A DNA stretch of 64,000 nucleotides from the NCBI GenBank assembly GCA_035578175.1, contig JAQMRL010000044.1, positions 744,001-808,000 of the forward strand. Direction: 5' to 3'. Below the pieces are notes generated by a model, which saw nothing but the letters and a program-made list of their open reading frames with translations, ran no database searches and was not told where the DNA came from. Both the position numbers and the translations under genes were made by a program. The stretch is from Catonia carolina (Eukaryota; Arthropoda; Insecta; Hemiptera; Achilidae). Positions 1 to 11,117 of this stretch are shown piece by piece; within the stretch, counting starts at the first letter, position 1; every line of letters begins with the position of its first letter.

Positions 1-564
1 AAGCCATTTAAGCGGACCAAAATTGACAATTTAAAAAAAAGTATTTATCCGTTGTAGTGTGACTGTTCGCCACAAGTGATAATGCCTAAGATGATACAAT
101 TTCCCCCACAAGGATGGTGAATTTGTGGTAGAAATATTTTTAGTGAACAATAGATTATACCCCAGAATGTGTAATTCCAAATTTGAAGAGGAGTGTAAAA
201 TAAATAACTGTAAAATGAATCAATTTTATTCCTAATGATAAATCAAATTTTTGAGACGTGAGTTTTTAACTTATTTTTGGTTTATTTACTTAAACCTCAC
301 ATTTCCTATTTTTAAACTCATTTCGAAATATTAAATTAAGGTTATGATGATTGTTTACATGCTGCTAATTTATTCCTTTTCTTTAATAAACTTTCTGTGA
401 ATTATCTTTTAAAAGTAAGGGTTTCCTTTTATTAAAAAAACTATTATATGTTAGTTTACAACTTTAATTTAGATTCTAGTTAGGATCTAGAGTCTAGATT
501 ATTTTGTTTTAAAAATTCTTACAAACGTGAGTTCTCTGTGTAAAATTACCCTTTTGTGTGTATA
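1..564. other. unassigned AT-rich sequence
   Basis: I see no gene, repeat boundary or motif here. The sequence is AT-rich with many short A and T runs. Confidence 0.5.
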
Positions 565-566
565 TA

Positions 567-1441
567 CAGGGTGATATAGAACTAATCGGCAATCTCTCTG
601 TAGCTGCTCTTCCTATGGCTAAAAATAAGAAAAAAGTTCACATAAACATAGGTCCAAAAACGCTTCGTTAAGAGAGTTATACAGTCACAGATTTTGTCAA
701 GAATTCAGTTCCTCAGTGAAATGAGACTATATAGACATGTTTAAGGTTAAAATAGACAAATCTGATGGTCTCTAATGTACTGTTATCTGACAAATTGAAT
801 AAAATTGGTCCCAGCAATGTACCTTCAGTTTTAAATATACATTACATAAAAAACTAGAATTGGGGCTAAAAAAAATAACACTTTTGTCTTTAAAGTTAAA
901 TAATTACTTTAGTAAATAGTAGATTAATGTATATATTTTATTATAAGATTTGTAGAAAATTTAATTCTGAAAAGATTTATATAAATTACTAAACAAAAAA
1001 ATTGAATACTAGATATTGAAATTTAACTATTTAATAACAAAACAAACGTAGCCTAATTGTGAAAAAATTTAACTGCATGAAATACCAACTAATTTGTCCA
1101 TAGGTTGGAAATAACAGTTGACAGTTCATTATACAGTAGCTTTACATCAAATTAATGCCATATCTATTATGTGATTTCTTAACTGTTCTTGTGTGATAAT
1201 TCGTTTTGAATAAACAATTGACTTCATCCAACCCCATAGAAAAAAGTCTGATGGCTTAAGGTCGGGAGACCGTGGTTGCCATTTTAAGCCGAAATTGTCG
1301 GCTGAATTCTCGGCGAAATCTTTGACCCTGAATAAGTCGCTAACGAAGCGTTTTCGGGCCTACGTTTATATTAACTTTTTTCTTATTTTTAGCTGTAGAA
1401 TGAGCTACAGAGAGATTATCGTACAGTTTTCAAACACTCTG
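567..1441 (-). mobile_element. Tc1/mariner-superfamily transposon remnant
   Basis: The left end reads TATACAGGGTGATATAGAAC and the right end, on the other strand, TATACAGAGTGTTTGAAAAC. The two ends stay similar for about 110 bp and share AATCTCTCTGTAGCT, TAAAAATAAGAAAAAAGTT and AAAACGCTTCGTTA. TA flanks both sides (565-566 and 1442-1443), the expected target duplication of this superfamily. A transposase C-terminal fragment lies inside on the minus strand. At 875 bp it is too short to be autonomous. Confidence 0.75.
1147..1281 (-). pseudogene. transposase C-terminal fragment (IS630/Tc1/mariner type)
   Basis: Reading the minus strand from 1281 gives an open stretch of 44 codons that begins WQPRSPDLKPSDFFLWGWMK and ends at a TGA. 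The PRSPDLxPxDFFLWG motif carries the third acidic residue of the DDE/D catalytic domain in many insect Tc1/mariner-superfamily transposases. Nothing upstream restores the first two catalytic residues, so the copy is dead. It lies in the right half of the element, between the interior and the right terminal repeat, where a C-terminus should be. The exact family is not resolved. Confidence 0.75.
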
Positions 1442-1443
1442 TA

Positions 1444-2119
1444 TAACAAAAAAAACGTCATAATATTAATCATAAATGGACATCATGTTAATAATAATCA
1501 TAAGAAAATAAAATTAACGACAAAAATAACTCTAAAAATAAAAATAAAGTGTAAAATGTTTCTTACTTTAACAAAAAATCCTGTGAACGTATGTAGGCTT
1601 CAAGTTGTAGTCAAAACAAAATTGTTATTGTTTGCAAAAAATTTTAATCAGGCATTAAATCGTCAGAAATTGATTGAACTCTGTGCTGCAGGTTATAGTT
1701 AAGCATATCTTGCTGAGTTTTATAAATTCAAGTCATTACAACACATAGATATACAGACATCTTCTAATCCAAAAATCATATCGCCTAATAATTTCTAACA
1801 ATATCCTCCTAAAATAATATTTCGTATCCTAGATACATGGTAAACACATATGATATATATAGTAAACATATGTTTTTTGACAGTTAGTGTTTTGTAAACA
1901 AAATGTTCTCATCTAGGCTAAAATACAAATAGGTTAAAATTTCAGTTCGTTACACCAGTTACATACTCCATCGGCGTTTTATGGGTTTCTTGGTAAATCA
2001 GGAAAATTGTGATTGCGTTTCAATTGCTGTTGTGTTAGTTAGTACATTTTTATTTCCTACGATAGCCTACAATATGAAAATGTATAAAAATCATAATTTT
2101 CTGACCAATGTTTAATTTT
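1444..2119. other. unassigned AT-rich sequence
   Basis: No recognisable gene or repeat family was seen between the Tc1-like remnant and the first H copy. Confidence 0.45.
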
Positions 2120-2220
2120 TACTTTCTCTAGTCCTGTTTGATTAGGTAAGGAAGGAAGTTATTGTTTTCGTGTCAAATTTTAGATACAGAATTTTACGGG
2201 AATACACATCTATAGTATGT

Positions 2221-2281
2221 GTATGAGCGCGCGCGCACGCACACACACGTATGCGCGCGCGGGCGTGTGTGTGTGTGTGTG
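2221..2281. repeat. compound dinucleotide microsatellite
   Basis: Alternating purine-pyrimidine tract of GCGC, CACA and GTGT runs at the microsatellite position of the H copy. It could adopt Z-DNA. That is inference. Confidence 0.85.
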
Positions 2282-2744
2282 AACAAAATATAGTACGAAG
2301 TTGACACTTGAAACGTAAGTTACGTACCACACTAGGTGACCCGACAAGAACATTTCCATCAGTTGTTCAAAACGGTCAGCCAGAAGTAATAGTTTATTTC
2401 AGAGATTTTTACTTTTTTGCGATTACTCATAAAAGACTGAAGATTGTTTAAAAAATCGTTTTATAACTACGTTTTTTATTCTCTACAAGATAGCTTAGGC
2501 GTATGTCTACAAAAATTCTCGGAGGGGCTGTGCTCTCGTGGTAAAAAAAAAAATGGTATTTTAAAAGATTGCAAGTTTAATATGTATTTCACAATAAAAG
2601 CACAATAATAATCAAGGTTGTCGAAGATTAAAAAACCTAATACTTTTATTTAACGCATTTTTTACAGAGCCTAGTTTAGCGTCATTTACTCAATGATTAA
2701 AATTAGTTTGTTTTTCATCTTACATAGTTAACTAATGATGATCA

Positions 2745-2815
2745 ATCTATATTATTATATCTCTATATTATATTATCTATATTATTATATATCTATATCT
2801 ATATAGTTATATTGT
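2745..2815. repeat. AT/CTAT simple repeat
   Basis: Repeats of TATTATAT and CTATAT units inside the 3' part of the H copy. Confidence 0.8.
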
Positions 2816-3059
2816 TCATTATTTACATTGCCAAGAGAAAGTAGCGTGAATATTTTACACCAGATTTTTAGACACCTGAACCAAAAGCAGAAACAATATC
2901 TCGCTAAAAAATATATACTTGCAACTAAAACAACTAAACGACATTTTTAAAATGATCAGTGGGTTTTTAGAAGAGTCTAGTATTATTATAGTAACCCAGA
3001 ATTTTACGTAGTCAATTTTGAACACTATAAAAATAATTAATGCCCGTCCGTTTTCCAAA

Positions 3060-3352
3060 ACGTCTTTGGTTTCTGACTGGCCGCGTTACAAGCGCTGCGC
3101 AGGTTGTGCTTGGCTGCCACTTAACAGTATACTAGCATGTAGGACGGCATTTTAGTGCGAGATGTCTCGGTAGAATCTTCCGCCTCCTCTGCTGTTGGGG
3201 AAAAAACTGCCTCTTTCGTCTTCAGGGCCGTTGACCATCTTCACTTAAGACCCTAGAAAAGGGTCTCTGACAGGTTGCTACCATCCGAGTCAAATGACCA
3301 GATTCCCCGTGATGTACAAAAGAGAAATTAATGGGAACAATTCCGAGCAGGT
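3060..3352. other. unassigned GC-richer block
   Basis: Base composition rises clearly against the surroundings. No conserved peptide was recognised in six frames. A minus-strand stretch beginning MVNGPEDERGSFFPN could be a short coding remnant, but I cannot place it. Confidence 0.3.
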
Positions 3353-3629
3353 TACTGTTAGTATAGGTTATCAGCCGAAAGGCTGGTTTGAATCTCTAGA
3401 GGCTTTACTCAATAAAACGTAGAGTGAGGTGGGTTTACCGTTACCTTCTTCACTAAGTGGAAAAGTATACTTATCAACATCCCACGTTCTCTGAAACTCA
3501 TCTACTGAAATGCTTCCGTCATATGAATGGCTGACCATGTGATAAGAAACAGAACTATTTTTTTTTGTAGCCTTGGAACTAGCAGATAAAGTGCAAATAA
3601 TCCAACACTCCACCTGCCTGCTTTGGGCA
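3353..3629 (-). mobile_element. R420 retroposon copy, internally deleted
   Basis: The left end is the reverse complement of the R420 3' tail (ATCAGCCGAAAGGCTGGTTTGAA). The right end is the diverged 5' end (CACCTGCCTGCTTTGGGCA). About 120 bp of the middle is missing. It lies head to head with the next copy. Confidence 0.8.
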
Positions 3630-3759
3630 TTCCGAACAGGTATCCAATTTTAATATTTGGGATGTGTTGAAAATATTTGCGGGGCGATACATAAAACGTT
3701 GAAGTACAGGACTAGGAAATACACAGGTTTAAAGTTGTATAAAACGGTGACCATAAATT

Positions 3760-4150
3760 TTCCCACAACGGGCAGGTGGTGTATTAAATTAATTGCACTC
3801 GATCTGTTAGTTCCAAGGCTACAAAAAAAAATTATGTTTCTTATCACGTAGTCAGCCAATTATATGACTGAACTATTTAAGAACAGAAGAGGTAGTGGTG
3901 TAAAATACACTAGTCAAGAGTTATCTCATCTGAGAGTAATGAATTTCACTATACAGCCAGACCCTGTGGTGATGAAGTGAAGGTGTCATTAGCAGTTTGG
4001 AAAATAGGTGGTTTTTGGAGGGCCTGGCATGCTGACTAGCCTACTCTTTCAACTCAGTGAGGAAGGCAATTGAAAACCACCTCACTCCTCGTTTTTACTT
4101 AATAAAACCTCTAGAGGTTCAAACCAGCCTTTCGGCTGTTGACCAAAACA
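3760..4150 (+). mobile_element. R420 retroposon copy
   Basis: A near full-length copy, from GGGCAGGTGGTG to the 3' hairpin CAGCCTTTCGGCTG and an ACAACA-type tail. It sits immediately before a LINE C-terminal fragment. Confidence 0.8.
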
Positions 4151-4156
4151 ACACAA

Positions 4157-4480
4157 AACGATGGCAATACTTATGGTACTACATGGAAGTGAGGTGTGGG
4201 TCTTTCGAAACAGGTTGCAGGGGTGGAAATGAATTTCTGAAAGCGGTGTACCTGGGAGGATTGGCTAAGGAATGCGTACATACGGGATGAGGTGGCCATT
4301 ATTCATAATAGAAATAACGAAAACTCATAAGAGGTGCAGCCATTTGCAATAGAAGATGGAGGAGCGTTTGCCCTGTTTAGCCTACTAGTACAAACCCACC
4401 GGTAAAAGAAGTGTTTGACACCCGTAAAGAAGCGTCTTCAGAAACAGACCGAGCTGGCTAATACGTGAAGTAATTAAAAC
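4157..4480 (+). pseudogene. non-LTR retrotransposon C-terminal fragment
   Basis: The plus strand encodes LMVLHGSEVWVFRNRLQGWK. This corresponds to the conserved LLYGSExW block after the reverse transcriptase domain of insect LINEs. Further on, partly in the same frame with stops, come KMEERLPCLAY, YKPTGKRSV and PRKRR-like residues, which match the usual C-terminal region. Several stops and frame changes show it is dead. R420 ends a few bases upstream, so R420 may have inserted into this LINE. The RT domain itself is absent. Confidence 0.6.
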
Positions 4481-4649
4481 TGAATTAATTATCTAGTAAA
4501 AAGTCAAGAGATGAGTATATAAAAATGACAATTAGGCTACAGCAAAGAACTAGTAATTAAGCCTTTTCTAAGTAAATAAATTACAATATCAAAACATTAT
4601 TAATTAATTAATATCAAAAATTAATAGTAAGTAATTAACATCAATTTAA

Positions 4650-5238
4650 TTTACTACAGATTCTTCAAGCCCTTTCCTATGTTTATTTTTGATGAATGCA
4701 TAGGAAGAAAATGTCTCTCGACAAGTACTGCCCTTGTAAAGGGCAATAAATACTTCAGGGCTTTGTCGCTGATACTTTTATATTCTGTTCTCATTCTGTT
4801 CTGCCCAGAATTCAGTGAGAATTGTATTTTTTAACTTGGACTGCAGAGAAGAATCTGTTGAGATATTTATTAGTCATTTGCTCTGATATTGACAAGTTCG
4901 TAGCTGGTTCAAAATAACACTGATCAAAGGATTGGAAATCCAGATCTCTTCACAGTTTCTCTCAGGAAAGTACACTCAGAACGACATCTGCAGGTCTTTT
5001 AAGTGTGATATATATTAGATTGTATTTCTTTTGACAGTTTGAGATTGTTTTTGTGCAGCCAAGAAACTGTGAAGTGTGCTGAAACTTTACACTGGTTCTT
5101 AATGATACAGAATTCCCAAAAGTGCGTAGTTATATTTTTAAATAACAATGTCCGCTATTACTGATATTTTTTCGCGTACCCCCAGCAACGCTCTTGCGTA
5201 CCCCTAGAGATACGCGTACCATAGGTTGGGAACCACTG
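4650..5238 (-). mobile_element. hAT transposon remnant, internally deleted
   Basis: The minus-strand start is CAGTGGTTCCCAACC, a typical hAT terminal inverted repeat. It is followed by a short region rich in GGTACGCG repeats and then a transposase C-terminal remnant. The far terminus was not identified. The right edge abuts an H copy that is missing its 5' part, so the hAT probably inserted there. Confidence 0.65.
4655..5000 (-). pseudogene. hAT transposase C-terminal remnant
   Basis: Minus-strand reading, with stops and at least one frameshift, includes FSLNSGQNRMR, then SDKALKYLLPFTRAVLVERH and FLPMHSSKINIGKGLKNL. This follows the order of the dimerisation region of ZBED/SCAND3-like hAT proteins (a conserved W region, then ALxxLLPFxTxYLCExxFS, then IKxKxRNRL). 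The N-terminal zinc finger and the catalytic core are missing, so it cannot be active. The subfamily is uncertain. Confidence 0.5.
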
Positions 5239-5790
5239 CTATACATGGTAGGGTAGCGTCATGTCTGCTGAAATACTTGAAGAGGCGGTGCTCTCGTAGA
5301 AAAAAATTGTTTTTTTTTAAGACTGCGGCCTTAATATGCATTTTAGGGCAAAAGTGTATACAATCAAAGTTGTAGAAAAAATTAAAAACCTGCAACTTTT
5401 GTTCCAAACGTTTCTTTGTATAACGCTTAGTTTAGAAGTAATTAGTGATTCAGTTTTTTTTTCATGAAAATCTGTTTTTGATGAACGATTTTGGCCTTAG
5501 TATGCATTTAACGACAAAAGTTTATATGATAAAAATTATAGGAGATTAAAAGAGTAACTTTTATTATAAGCATTTTTCTCTACAGAGCCTAGTTTAGCGT
5601 CAAAGAGTGATTTTCCGAATTATCAAGCCAAACTACGATTGATTTTCATTTTGCATCATGCACTCAAGATAAAAATTAGATTATGTTTCTTGAGGTTAAA
5701 TTTTTTTGTTTATTTCTAATGTTAGGTTATATTGTTCAGTATTTGCATTGGCAAGAGAAAGTCGTGTGAGTTTCACACTAGATTTTTTTT
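5239..5790 (+). mobile_element. H element copy, 3' part
   Basis: Starts inside the family at TATACATGGTAGGGTAGCG, directly after the hAT terminus, and runs to GGCAAGAGAAAGTCGTGTGAGTTTCACAC plus CTAGATTTTTTTT. The 5' half is missing. Confidence 0.85.
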
Positions 5791-6095
5791 AATATTCCTG
5801 ACAATCAATACGCCCTCATCTTAACCGAGCATTTAACAATATCTAAAAAGATACCTCAGGTCATGAATTAAAATTTAAATTAAATTTAAATTGACTTACC
5901 ACAGCGTATAATAATCCTTTTAAATTTCCTTATTATAATAAACGGTTTAAATTAAGTAAAACTTTCCTGTAAGAAAAATTTTAATTTCCGGAGCAGAAAA
6001 TATTATTTTGTGTGATTTCCTTTAAGAGATAATTAATTACAGACATTAAATCCACCTTAAAAAGTGACTGCACTGTATTCTTTATAGCACATTTA
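5791..6095. other. unassigned AT-rich spacer
   Basis: Contains the short self-complementary stretch AAATTTAAATTAAATTTAAATT near 5872 and nothing else recognised. Confidence 0.4.
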
Positions 6096-6330
6096 TACTT
6101 TCTCTTGCCCTTTATAAACACCCAGGGAAGAAAAGTAGTACCTATTTGTTTCTTATCGATTTTTCAAATTGGAATTTCCACCGGATATGCACGTTTTCAG
6201 GCGCATTGAGCCTAAAATACACGTTTTGACTAATTGGTTTGAGCGCGCGCGTGTATTTGTGTATGTGACAAATATTCAAAACGGAATAGCGTACTAAGTT
6301 AAAACTTGAAACTTAAGTTAGGTATACGCG
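6096..6330 (+). mobile_element. H element copy, 5' fragment
   Basis: Runs from TACTTTCTCTTGCCC through the GCGCGCGTGTATTTGTGTATG tract to AACTTAAGTTAGGTATA. It then breaks within about 20 bp of the 3' end of an oppositely oriented copy. Confidence 0.8.
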
Positions 6331-6351
6331 CTGTGAAGAAAGAAGCGACAA

Positions 6352-7550
6352 AAAATATATAGTTTGAAAACACTCACACGGCTTTCTCTTGCCTGTGAAA
6401 ATAATGAAACATTATATATGAGTAATCATTAGTAAACAATGTAAAATGAAAAAACCATAACCTAATTTTAATCATGAGTCAATGGCGCAAAATAAAAATC
6501 AACCTCTTTTCTACTTAAAAATACGGAAAAATCACAAATAAACGCTAAACTAAGCTCTGTAGAAAAAAAAATCCTTCATATTTAAGTTGTAGATTTTCTT
6601 AACTTTCTATAACTTTAATTATAATACACTTTAGTCATAAACTGAATACTTAAGCTGCAATACCTATTAAAAAATCCCATTTCTAGCGATTTTCATGAGC
6701 AAAATACAGAAAATTACTATAGTCCGATTCACGAAAGAAAACATCAGTCTTTTAACAGCAATATCTTTTGAACCGTTGTATGTAAAAACAATTACGATAA
6801 ATCAAATTAAAGCTTGTTTTATTGTTGGTTACAGGATACATACATTTATATTTTTGGAAATCAATAGTGTATTAAATAACGAGTTACGCATAAAACGTAC
6901 CCTGATTTTAAACACTTTTTCAGTATACCCAACTTCAAGGTGCTATTACTTTGTCCACGCGTATTTTAAAATTTATAAGGCTACAAGGTATTACAAAATA
7001 AAGGTTTCTATGCGTAATTCATATTATTGTTTTATTTTTTGGCGACTGGTTTTAAAATGGCGGCCGTTTTAAAGAAAACATTGGTATTTAGGCTACCAGT
7101 AATGATACTGAAATGATTTTAGCACTGACGGTTACATATTAACAACACATTGGAAAACGTGACATAATTTTTAATTATTAATGTGTTTTATGCGGGAATG
7201 AAGTTGTTAAAAACCAACAATAAAACAGACATTTGAAAATCAGACCAAAACATTTGATTTGAAAACATACATTTGATGTATTCTAACTGTTTTTACATAC
7301 AACGGTTCAAAAGATATTGCTGTTGAAAGACAGGTATTTTCTTTCGTGAATCGGACTATAATTGAAGCTAAACTAAGCATGGTGCAAAAAAAGTTTGAAA
7401 TGAAAGTTTTAGGTTTTTAAATGTTCTACAACTTTGATTATTATATACCTTTTTTTCTCTAGAAGGGATATTAAGGCCGCAATCTTACAAAAACCATTTT
7501 TTACCACGAGAACACAGGCCCCCGAGAATTTCAGCAGACATGGCGCTTAT
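6352..7550 (-). mobile_element. H element copy split by a MITE
   Basis: Begins at the left with AACACTCACACGGCTTTCTCTTGCC, the reversed 3' end. It resumes after the MITE at ATTGAAGCTAAACTAAGC and runs to TTTCAGCAGACATGGCGC. The 5' third is absent. Confidence 0.85.
6720..7358. mobile_element. MITE, 639 bp, TA target duplication
   Basis: Both ends read TAGTCCGATTCACGAAAG. The inverted similarity continues about 100 bp (AACAGCAATATCTTTTGAAC, then CGTTGTATGTAAAAACA). TA is duplicated at 6718-6719 and 7359-7360. Removing the element restores the H sequence AAATTACTAATTGAAGCTAA. The predicted 125-residue ORF inside (6695-7072) starts in H sequence outside the element, crosses its boundary and has no recognisable domain, so I do not call it a gene. 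Confidence 0.92.
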
Positions 7551-8197
7551 CCAAGTGTGTAAGTAGGAGAATAAGTGATGAGTGGGTGAGGGCATTTCCA
7601 TTTATAAATACAAATAAATAATAGAAATACCAGCTAAAATGCCGGTATCACGTGACTACGACAAAACACACACATTTAAAAAGTCATATTCTTATCAAGA
7701 GGTTCAATACAATGCTTTATAAGTAGGTCACTAAATGTTTTAACAAGTTTGCCAACAAACAGAGGCAAACTTAAATTTATAAAACTCTTTCAACCAGATA
7801 ATTACAACAATATGCAAACTACACCACTGTTCTCAATGTTACCAACCTTCGAAAATATAATTGGAGTTTAATTATTAGTGTACGTTAAGTGAACACTAAA
7901 CGACCTCAATTTATAATTGATTAACAAAACAACGACCTTAGTAAACTGAACTATTCAATTCAAATGTCAAAATGTCTAACTTTAATATTTGTCAAGTGGC
8001 ATTCTGAGTGAATATACAATTTCATTCTGACAATCCGGAATTGTTCATTTACAATTTATACCACAATACTATTTCGTTTATCCGGAATAGTTCAGACCAG
8101 AACCGACCCTGAAAATTGGAAATTCGGATTATCCGAATCGAATAAAAAATTAACCGTAAAGGACAACTTAGTGGTTATTTCTTCTTCTTTTGAACCC
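7551..8197. other. unassigned AT-rich sequence
   Basis: No gene or repeat family recognised. Confidence 0.4.
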
Positions 8198-8445
8198 ACT
8201 GTTCACTCTTCGGTTTCTTGGTTCAAGTCCAAGTAAAGGTACTTTTTTACGGATTTAAATAATAGGCAGTGGTTTCCGTTGTACTTTGATGATTAGGGTT
8301 CAATTAACTATAAACTTTCAGGAATAGTCGGCCTGAGTCTGTACAATACTACACCTAATTTACACGTCATACATTTCATCTTCATCTCATGGAGTAGGTT
8401 ATTGTTATTAAATTGAACATATTGCAACGTACACATAACAGATTT
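8198..8445 (+). mobile_element. SINE T3 copy lacking the tRNA head
   Basis: Begins near CTTGGTTCAAGTCCAAGTAAAGG, the region around the B box, and follows the T3 body: ACTTTGATGATTAGGGTTCA, then GGCCTGAGTCTGTACAA, then ATATTGCAACGTACAC at its end. Confidence 0.75.
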
Positions 8446-8537
8446 TAAAAAGAAAGTTTTATCAATCGACTTTTCAGTTATGCAACTTAATCCGATCTAC
8501 GTCGATTAAGTAAACTACTCCTCAATCGAGTTTGGAT

Positions 8538-9253
8538 TTTCACTTGCCTTATGTGAATATATAGAGAAAAAACGTATTATTTTTATGTCGATTTTTTAAA
8601 ATCCAGTTTACACCAGAGATACACAGTTTTAGGCCCCTGAACACAAAAAACTGTTTTTAGCGATTGGTCTATGAGCGTGTGTGCGAACAAAACATCTCAA
8701 GAACGTAATACTTTAGCAAATTTGAACTTATGTTAGGTACTACTAGGGGACCCGACACAAACAGTTTCATCAAAATCGATCAACCGGAAGTAGTAGTCTA
8801 TTTGCGCAATTTTTCATCTTTCTGCGACTTTCTCATAAATGGCTCCTACGATTTTTTTTTTTTTGAATCGCCTCATTTAATACATTTTTGTACTACACAA
8901 GATAGCCATATTCTCTAAAAAAGCTACCATATTTTTTTAAAAACTGCCTCATTTACAATACTTTTTATGTTTTTCAAAATAGAGAAAGCGGTGTCTGCTG
9001 AAATTCATAGGGACTGTGCTCTCGTGGTAAAAAATGGTTATTTTAACGTGGTAAAAAATGGTTATTTTAACATGGCAACCTTAATGTTGATGCATTGTAG
9101 GGTAAAGTTCTACAATGGTTGATTTTAATTTTGCATACCTAATTCCCTCATATAGGTTTTTTTTAAATTTTAATAGTGTTTACTAATGATAAAACATAGG
9201 TTATATTATTTATTATGTACACTGACAAGAGAAAGTCGTGTTACCAGTTTCAC
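8538..9253 (+). mobile_element. H element copy, both ends present
   Basis: The 5' end has lost part of CTTTCTC (CACTTGCCTTATGTGAATAT). The 3' end is GACAAGAGAAAGTCGTGTTACC. A 26-bp unit (GTGGTAAAAAATGGTTATTTTAAC) is duplicated in tandem at 9023-9070. The middle is shortened relative to the 921-bp copy at 19738. Confidence 0.85.
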
Positions 9254-9551
9254 GGCAGCTATCTATCCAGTTGTATACTATCTATTGCATTCAATATTGC
9301 AGATATCAGGTACAAAGCACCTTTTATAACATCATTCTATATCATTCCTTTTTAAAGTTTTTTAAAAATTATTTACGGTATAGATGTAAAAGAAATGTCA
9401 AATCCAACTTCTACATAGAAAGTTAAGTAAACGTGCTCAAAATCAAAAACATTGTACAGTTTTTGAAAAATATATTTTACCTACTGATAATTACCCCCTG
9501 CAATATATATATTTATGTTTGTAATAATATTTAGAAACAGTTTATTTGCAG

Positions 9552-9718
9552 GCCGCCTCCGTAGCGCAGTGGTAGAGCGCTACTCTACAACGCGGAGGTC
9601 CCGGCTTCGGTCTGTACATTATTGCAATTCGTAACCAATGGTTGAAGTTAGATAACCCACCCACTGTACTTGATAAAAACCATGTTGTAGATTTGACTTA
9701 TAAAAACAAAAAAAAAGA
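9552..9718 (+). mobile_element. SINE T1 copy (tRNA-derived head)
   Basis: GCCTCCGTAGCGCAGTGGTA carries an A-box-like promoter. GAGGTCCCGGCTTCGG is a degenerate B box. A unique body follows (TAACCAATGGTTGAAGTTAG), then an A-rich tail. The head is too degenerate for a working tRNA. Confidence 0.7.
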
Positions 9719-10511
9719 AGTTTATTGCTAATTTTCTGAAGTTAATGTTCGATTTCTTTAATATTGTTTTTTTTGAAACGTCATTTACGTCAATAAAATT
9801 TAAGAAGTGTAGTAAAAGCGCGTAGGTTTCTGTATAATTTTACATGTAGGCGGATGTCTTTTCTGTTATTATCGGTCATTAATTCGAAGAATAATTCGCA
9901 CGTCGTTCAGAATTTGATTTAATTTTTCTCTCGCCGTTTTCATTTTTTATTTTAGTCAAACTTGTCAGATGTGATCGGTTTTAATACTTAATTTTTTTTA
10001 CTTGGTTTTTGATGTCAAAGATTTTATCTTTTAAACGCTTTCTTCGTATTTGGCAAGCTTTAATTCTTGAACACATATCAATTTTCTGTATATTCACTCT
10101 TGTACTTTGTTCGACTGACTGTTTCTTATTTATGTTTACCAACCTCTGATTCATACATCAAAAAATTTGACACTTGTAGTCAGATTTAGTTTCGGTTAAA
10201 ATTCTTTAATGCTCTTTATGAACGATGACCTTACACATGTTAAAATGTAATTGCTAAAGTTTACTCGGTAAATTTAGGTACCTCAAGGTTGGTTCTTGGT
10301 GTTTTAATTTTTAAAAAGACAAGTTAAACGTAGGTTGCATTCTTCCCAGTGAATCTATGAGGGACGTTTAATAATTAATAGACAAAAATTAATGTAGAGA
10401 AAAACCAATTTATTCAATGAAAATTAAAGAAACATTACTTTTCAACACTCCTGCAACATTTGGACATTTGTCCCACCATTTTTGAGCTTTTGGACTACCG
10501 CACCATAGAAG
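9719..10511. other. unassigned AT-rich sequence
   Basis: Nothing recognised. Confidence 0.4.
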
Positions 10512-10940
10512 TATTTACCTCGCTATTTTATTTTATCATCAGTTTCTTTACTGGTTTAATGCAGTTCTCCAAGCTGTTCTATATTGCGCAAGTCATTTTA
10601 TATCTAGGCTACATACCTGCAACACCTTGCATCTTCCGTAAATTGCTTTAAATATTCTACACTTTGCCTTACCTTACAATTCACTCCCTCAATATTACCT
10701 CCCATTATTATTAAGATATACCCCATTAGCCTATCCCTCTTTCTGGTAAGAGGTTTCCATATGCAACTTCTTTCATCAACTCGTCTAAAAACCTCTTAAT
10801 TACTTACTTTGTCCACCCACCTAATCTTCAACACTTTCCTATAACACCACATTTCAAAAGCTTCTATCCTCTTCCTTTCTACAGCCCTTATCACCCACGT
10901 TTCACTCCGTACAATGCTACACTCCAAATATAGTACTTTT
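10512..10940 (-). pseudogene. LINE X C-terminal remnant
   Basis: The minus strand reads YLECSIVR/GSETWVI-like residues, then AVERKRIEAFEMWCYRKVLK and IRWVDKVSN. After a frame change it reads ICIWKPLTRKRDRLMGYIL and ends in the usual C-terminal block, where NCIKPVKKL replaces the familiar NQS motif. This is the region downstream of the reverse transcriptase domain in a common class of insect non-LTR elements. Stops and indels make it a pseudogene. The 3' end runs through AAACCAGTAAAGAAACTGATGA, a weak hairpin like the R420 tail. Two further copies are at 25712 and 50400. Confidence 0.75.
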
Positions 10941-10994
10941 AAAAAATTATAAACTGTAAATCAATGTTGCAATCAGTATAAGCTGCTATTAGGA

Positions 10995-11117
10995 GGCTCA
11001 AATTCCGAGGTAATACTCTCTTCAGAGTACATAGAAAAGTTAAATATTTCGATATTAAAAAGGGGTTATAACGGGTTGAAAAGTATATTTAACCCTAAAA
11101 CCGATAATTATTTGTTC
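10995..11117 (+). mobile_element. Helitron fragment
   Basis: AAATTCCGAGGTAATACTCT to AACCCTAAAACCGATAATTATTTGTT aligns with 36118-36235 of the complete Helitron, including CATAGAAAAGTTAA and GGTTGAAAAGTATATTTAACCC. Both ends are missing. Confidence 0.55.

Larger units (their letters stand above)
2120..2869 (+). mobile_element. H element copy, diverged
   Basis: The start TACTTTCTCTAGTC and the end CCAAGAGAAAGTAGCGTGAATATTT, then CACCAGATTTTT, match the family ends. The internal microsatellite is expanded into mixed CG/CA/GT dinucleotides at 2221-2280. An (ATAT/CTAT)n tract at 2745-2812 lies just before the 3' inverted repeat. No TSD is visible. Confidence 0.75.

Noticed and set aside
1295..1702. 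135-codon open frame
   Set aside because: It spans the right terminal repeat of the Tc1-like remnant and its flank. The real coding remnant is on the other strand.
2142..2330. 62-codon frame with HTHTHARARIRVCACARA
   Set aside because: A translation of the dinucleotide microsatellite in an H copy. The same applies at 63114-63552.
6695..7072. 125-codon open frame
   Set aside because: It starts in H sequence, crosses the MITE boundary at 6720 and has no domain, so it is chance.
9552..9620. candidate tRNA gene
   Set aside because: The T arm is degenerate and the same body follows it in a second copy, so it is a SINE head.
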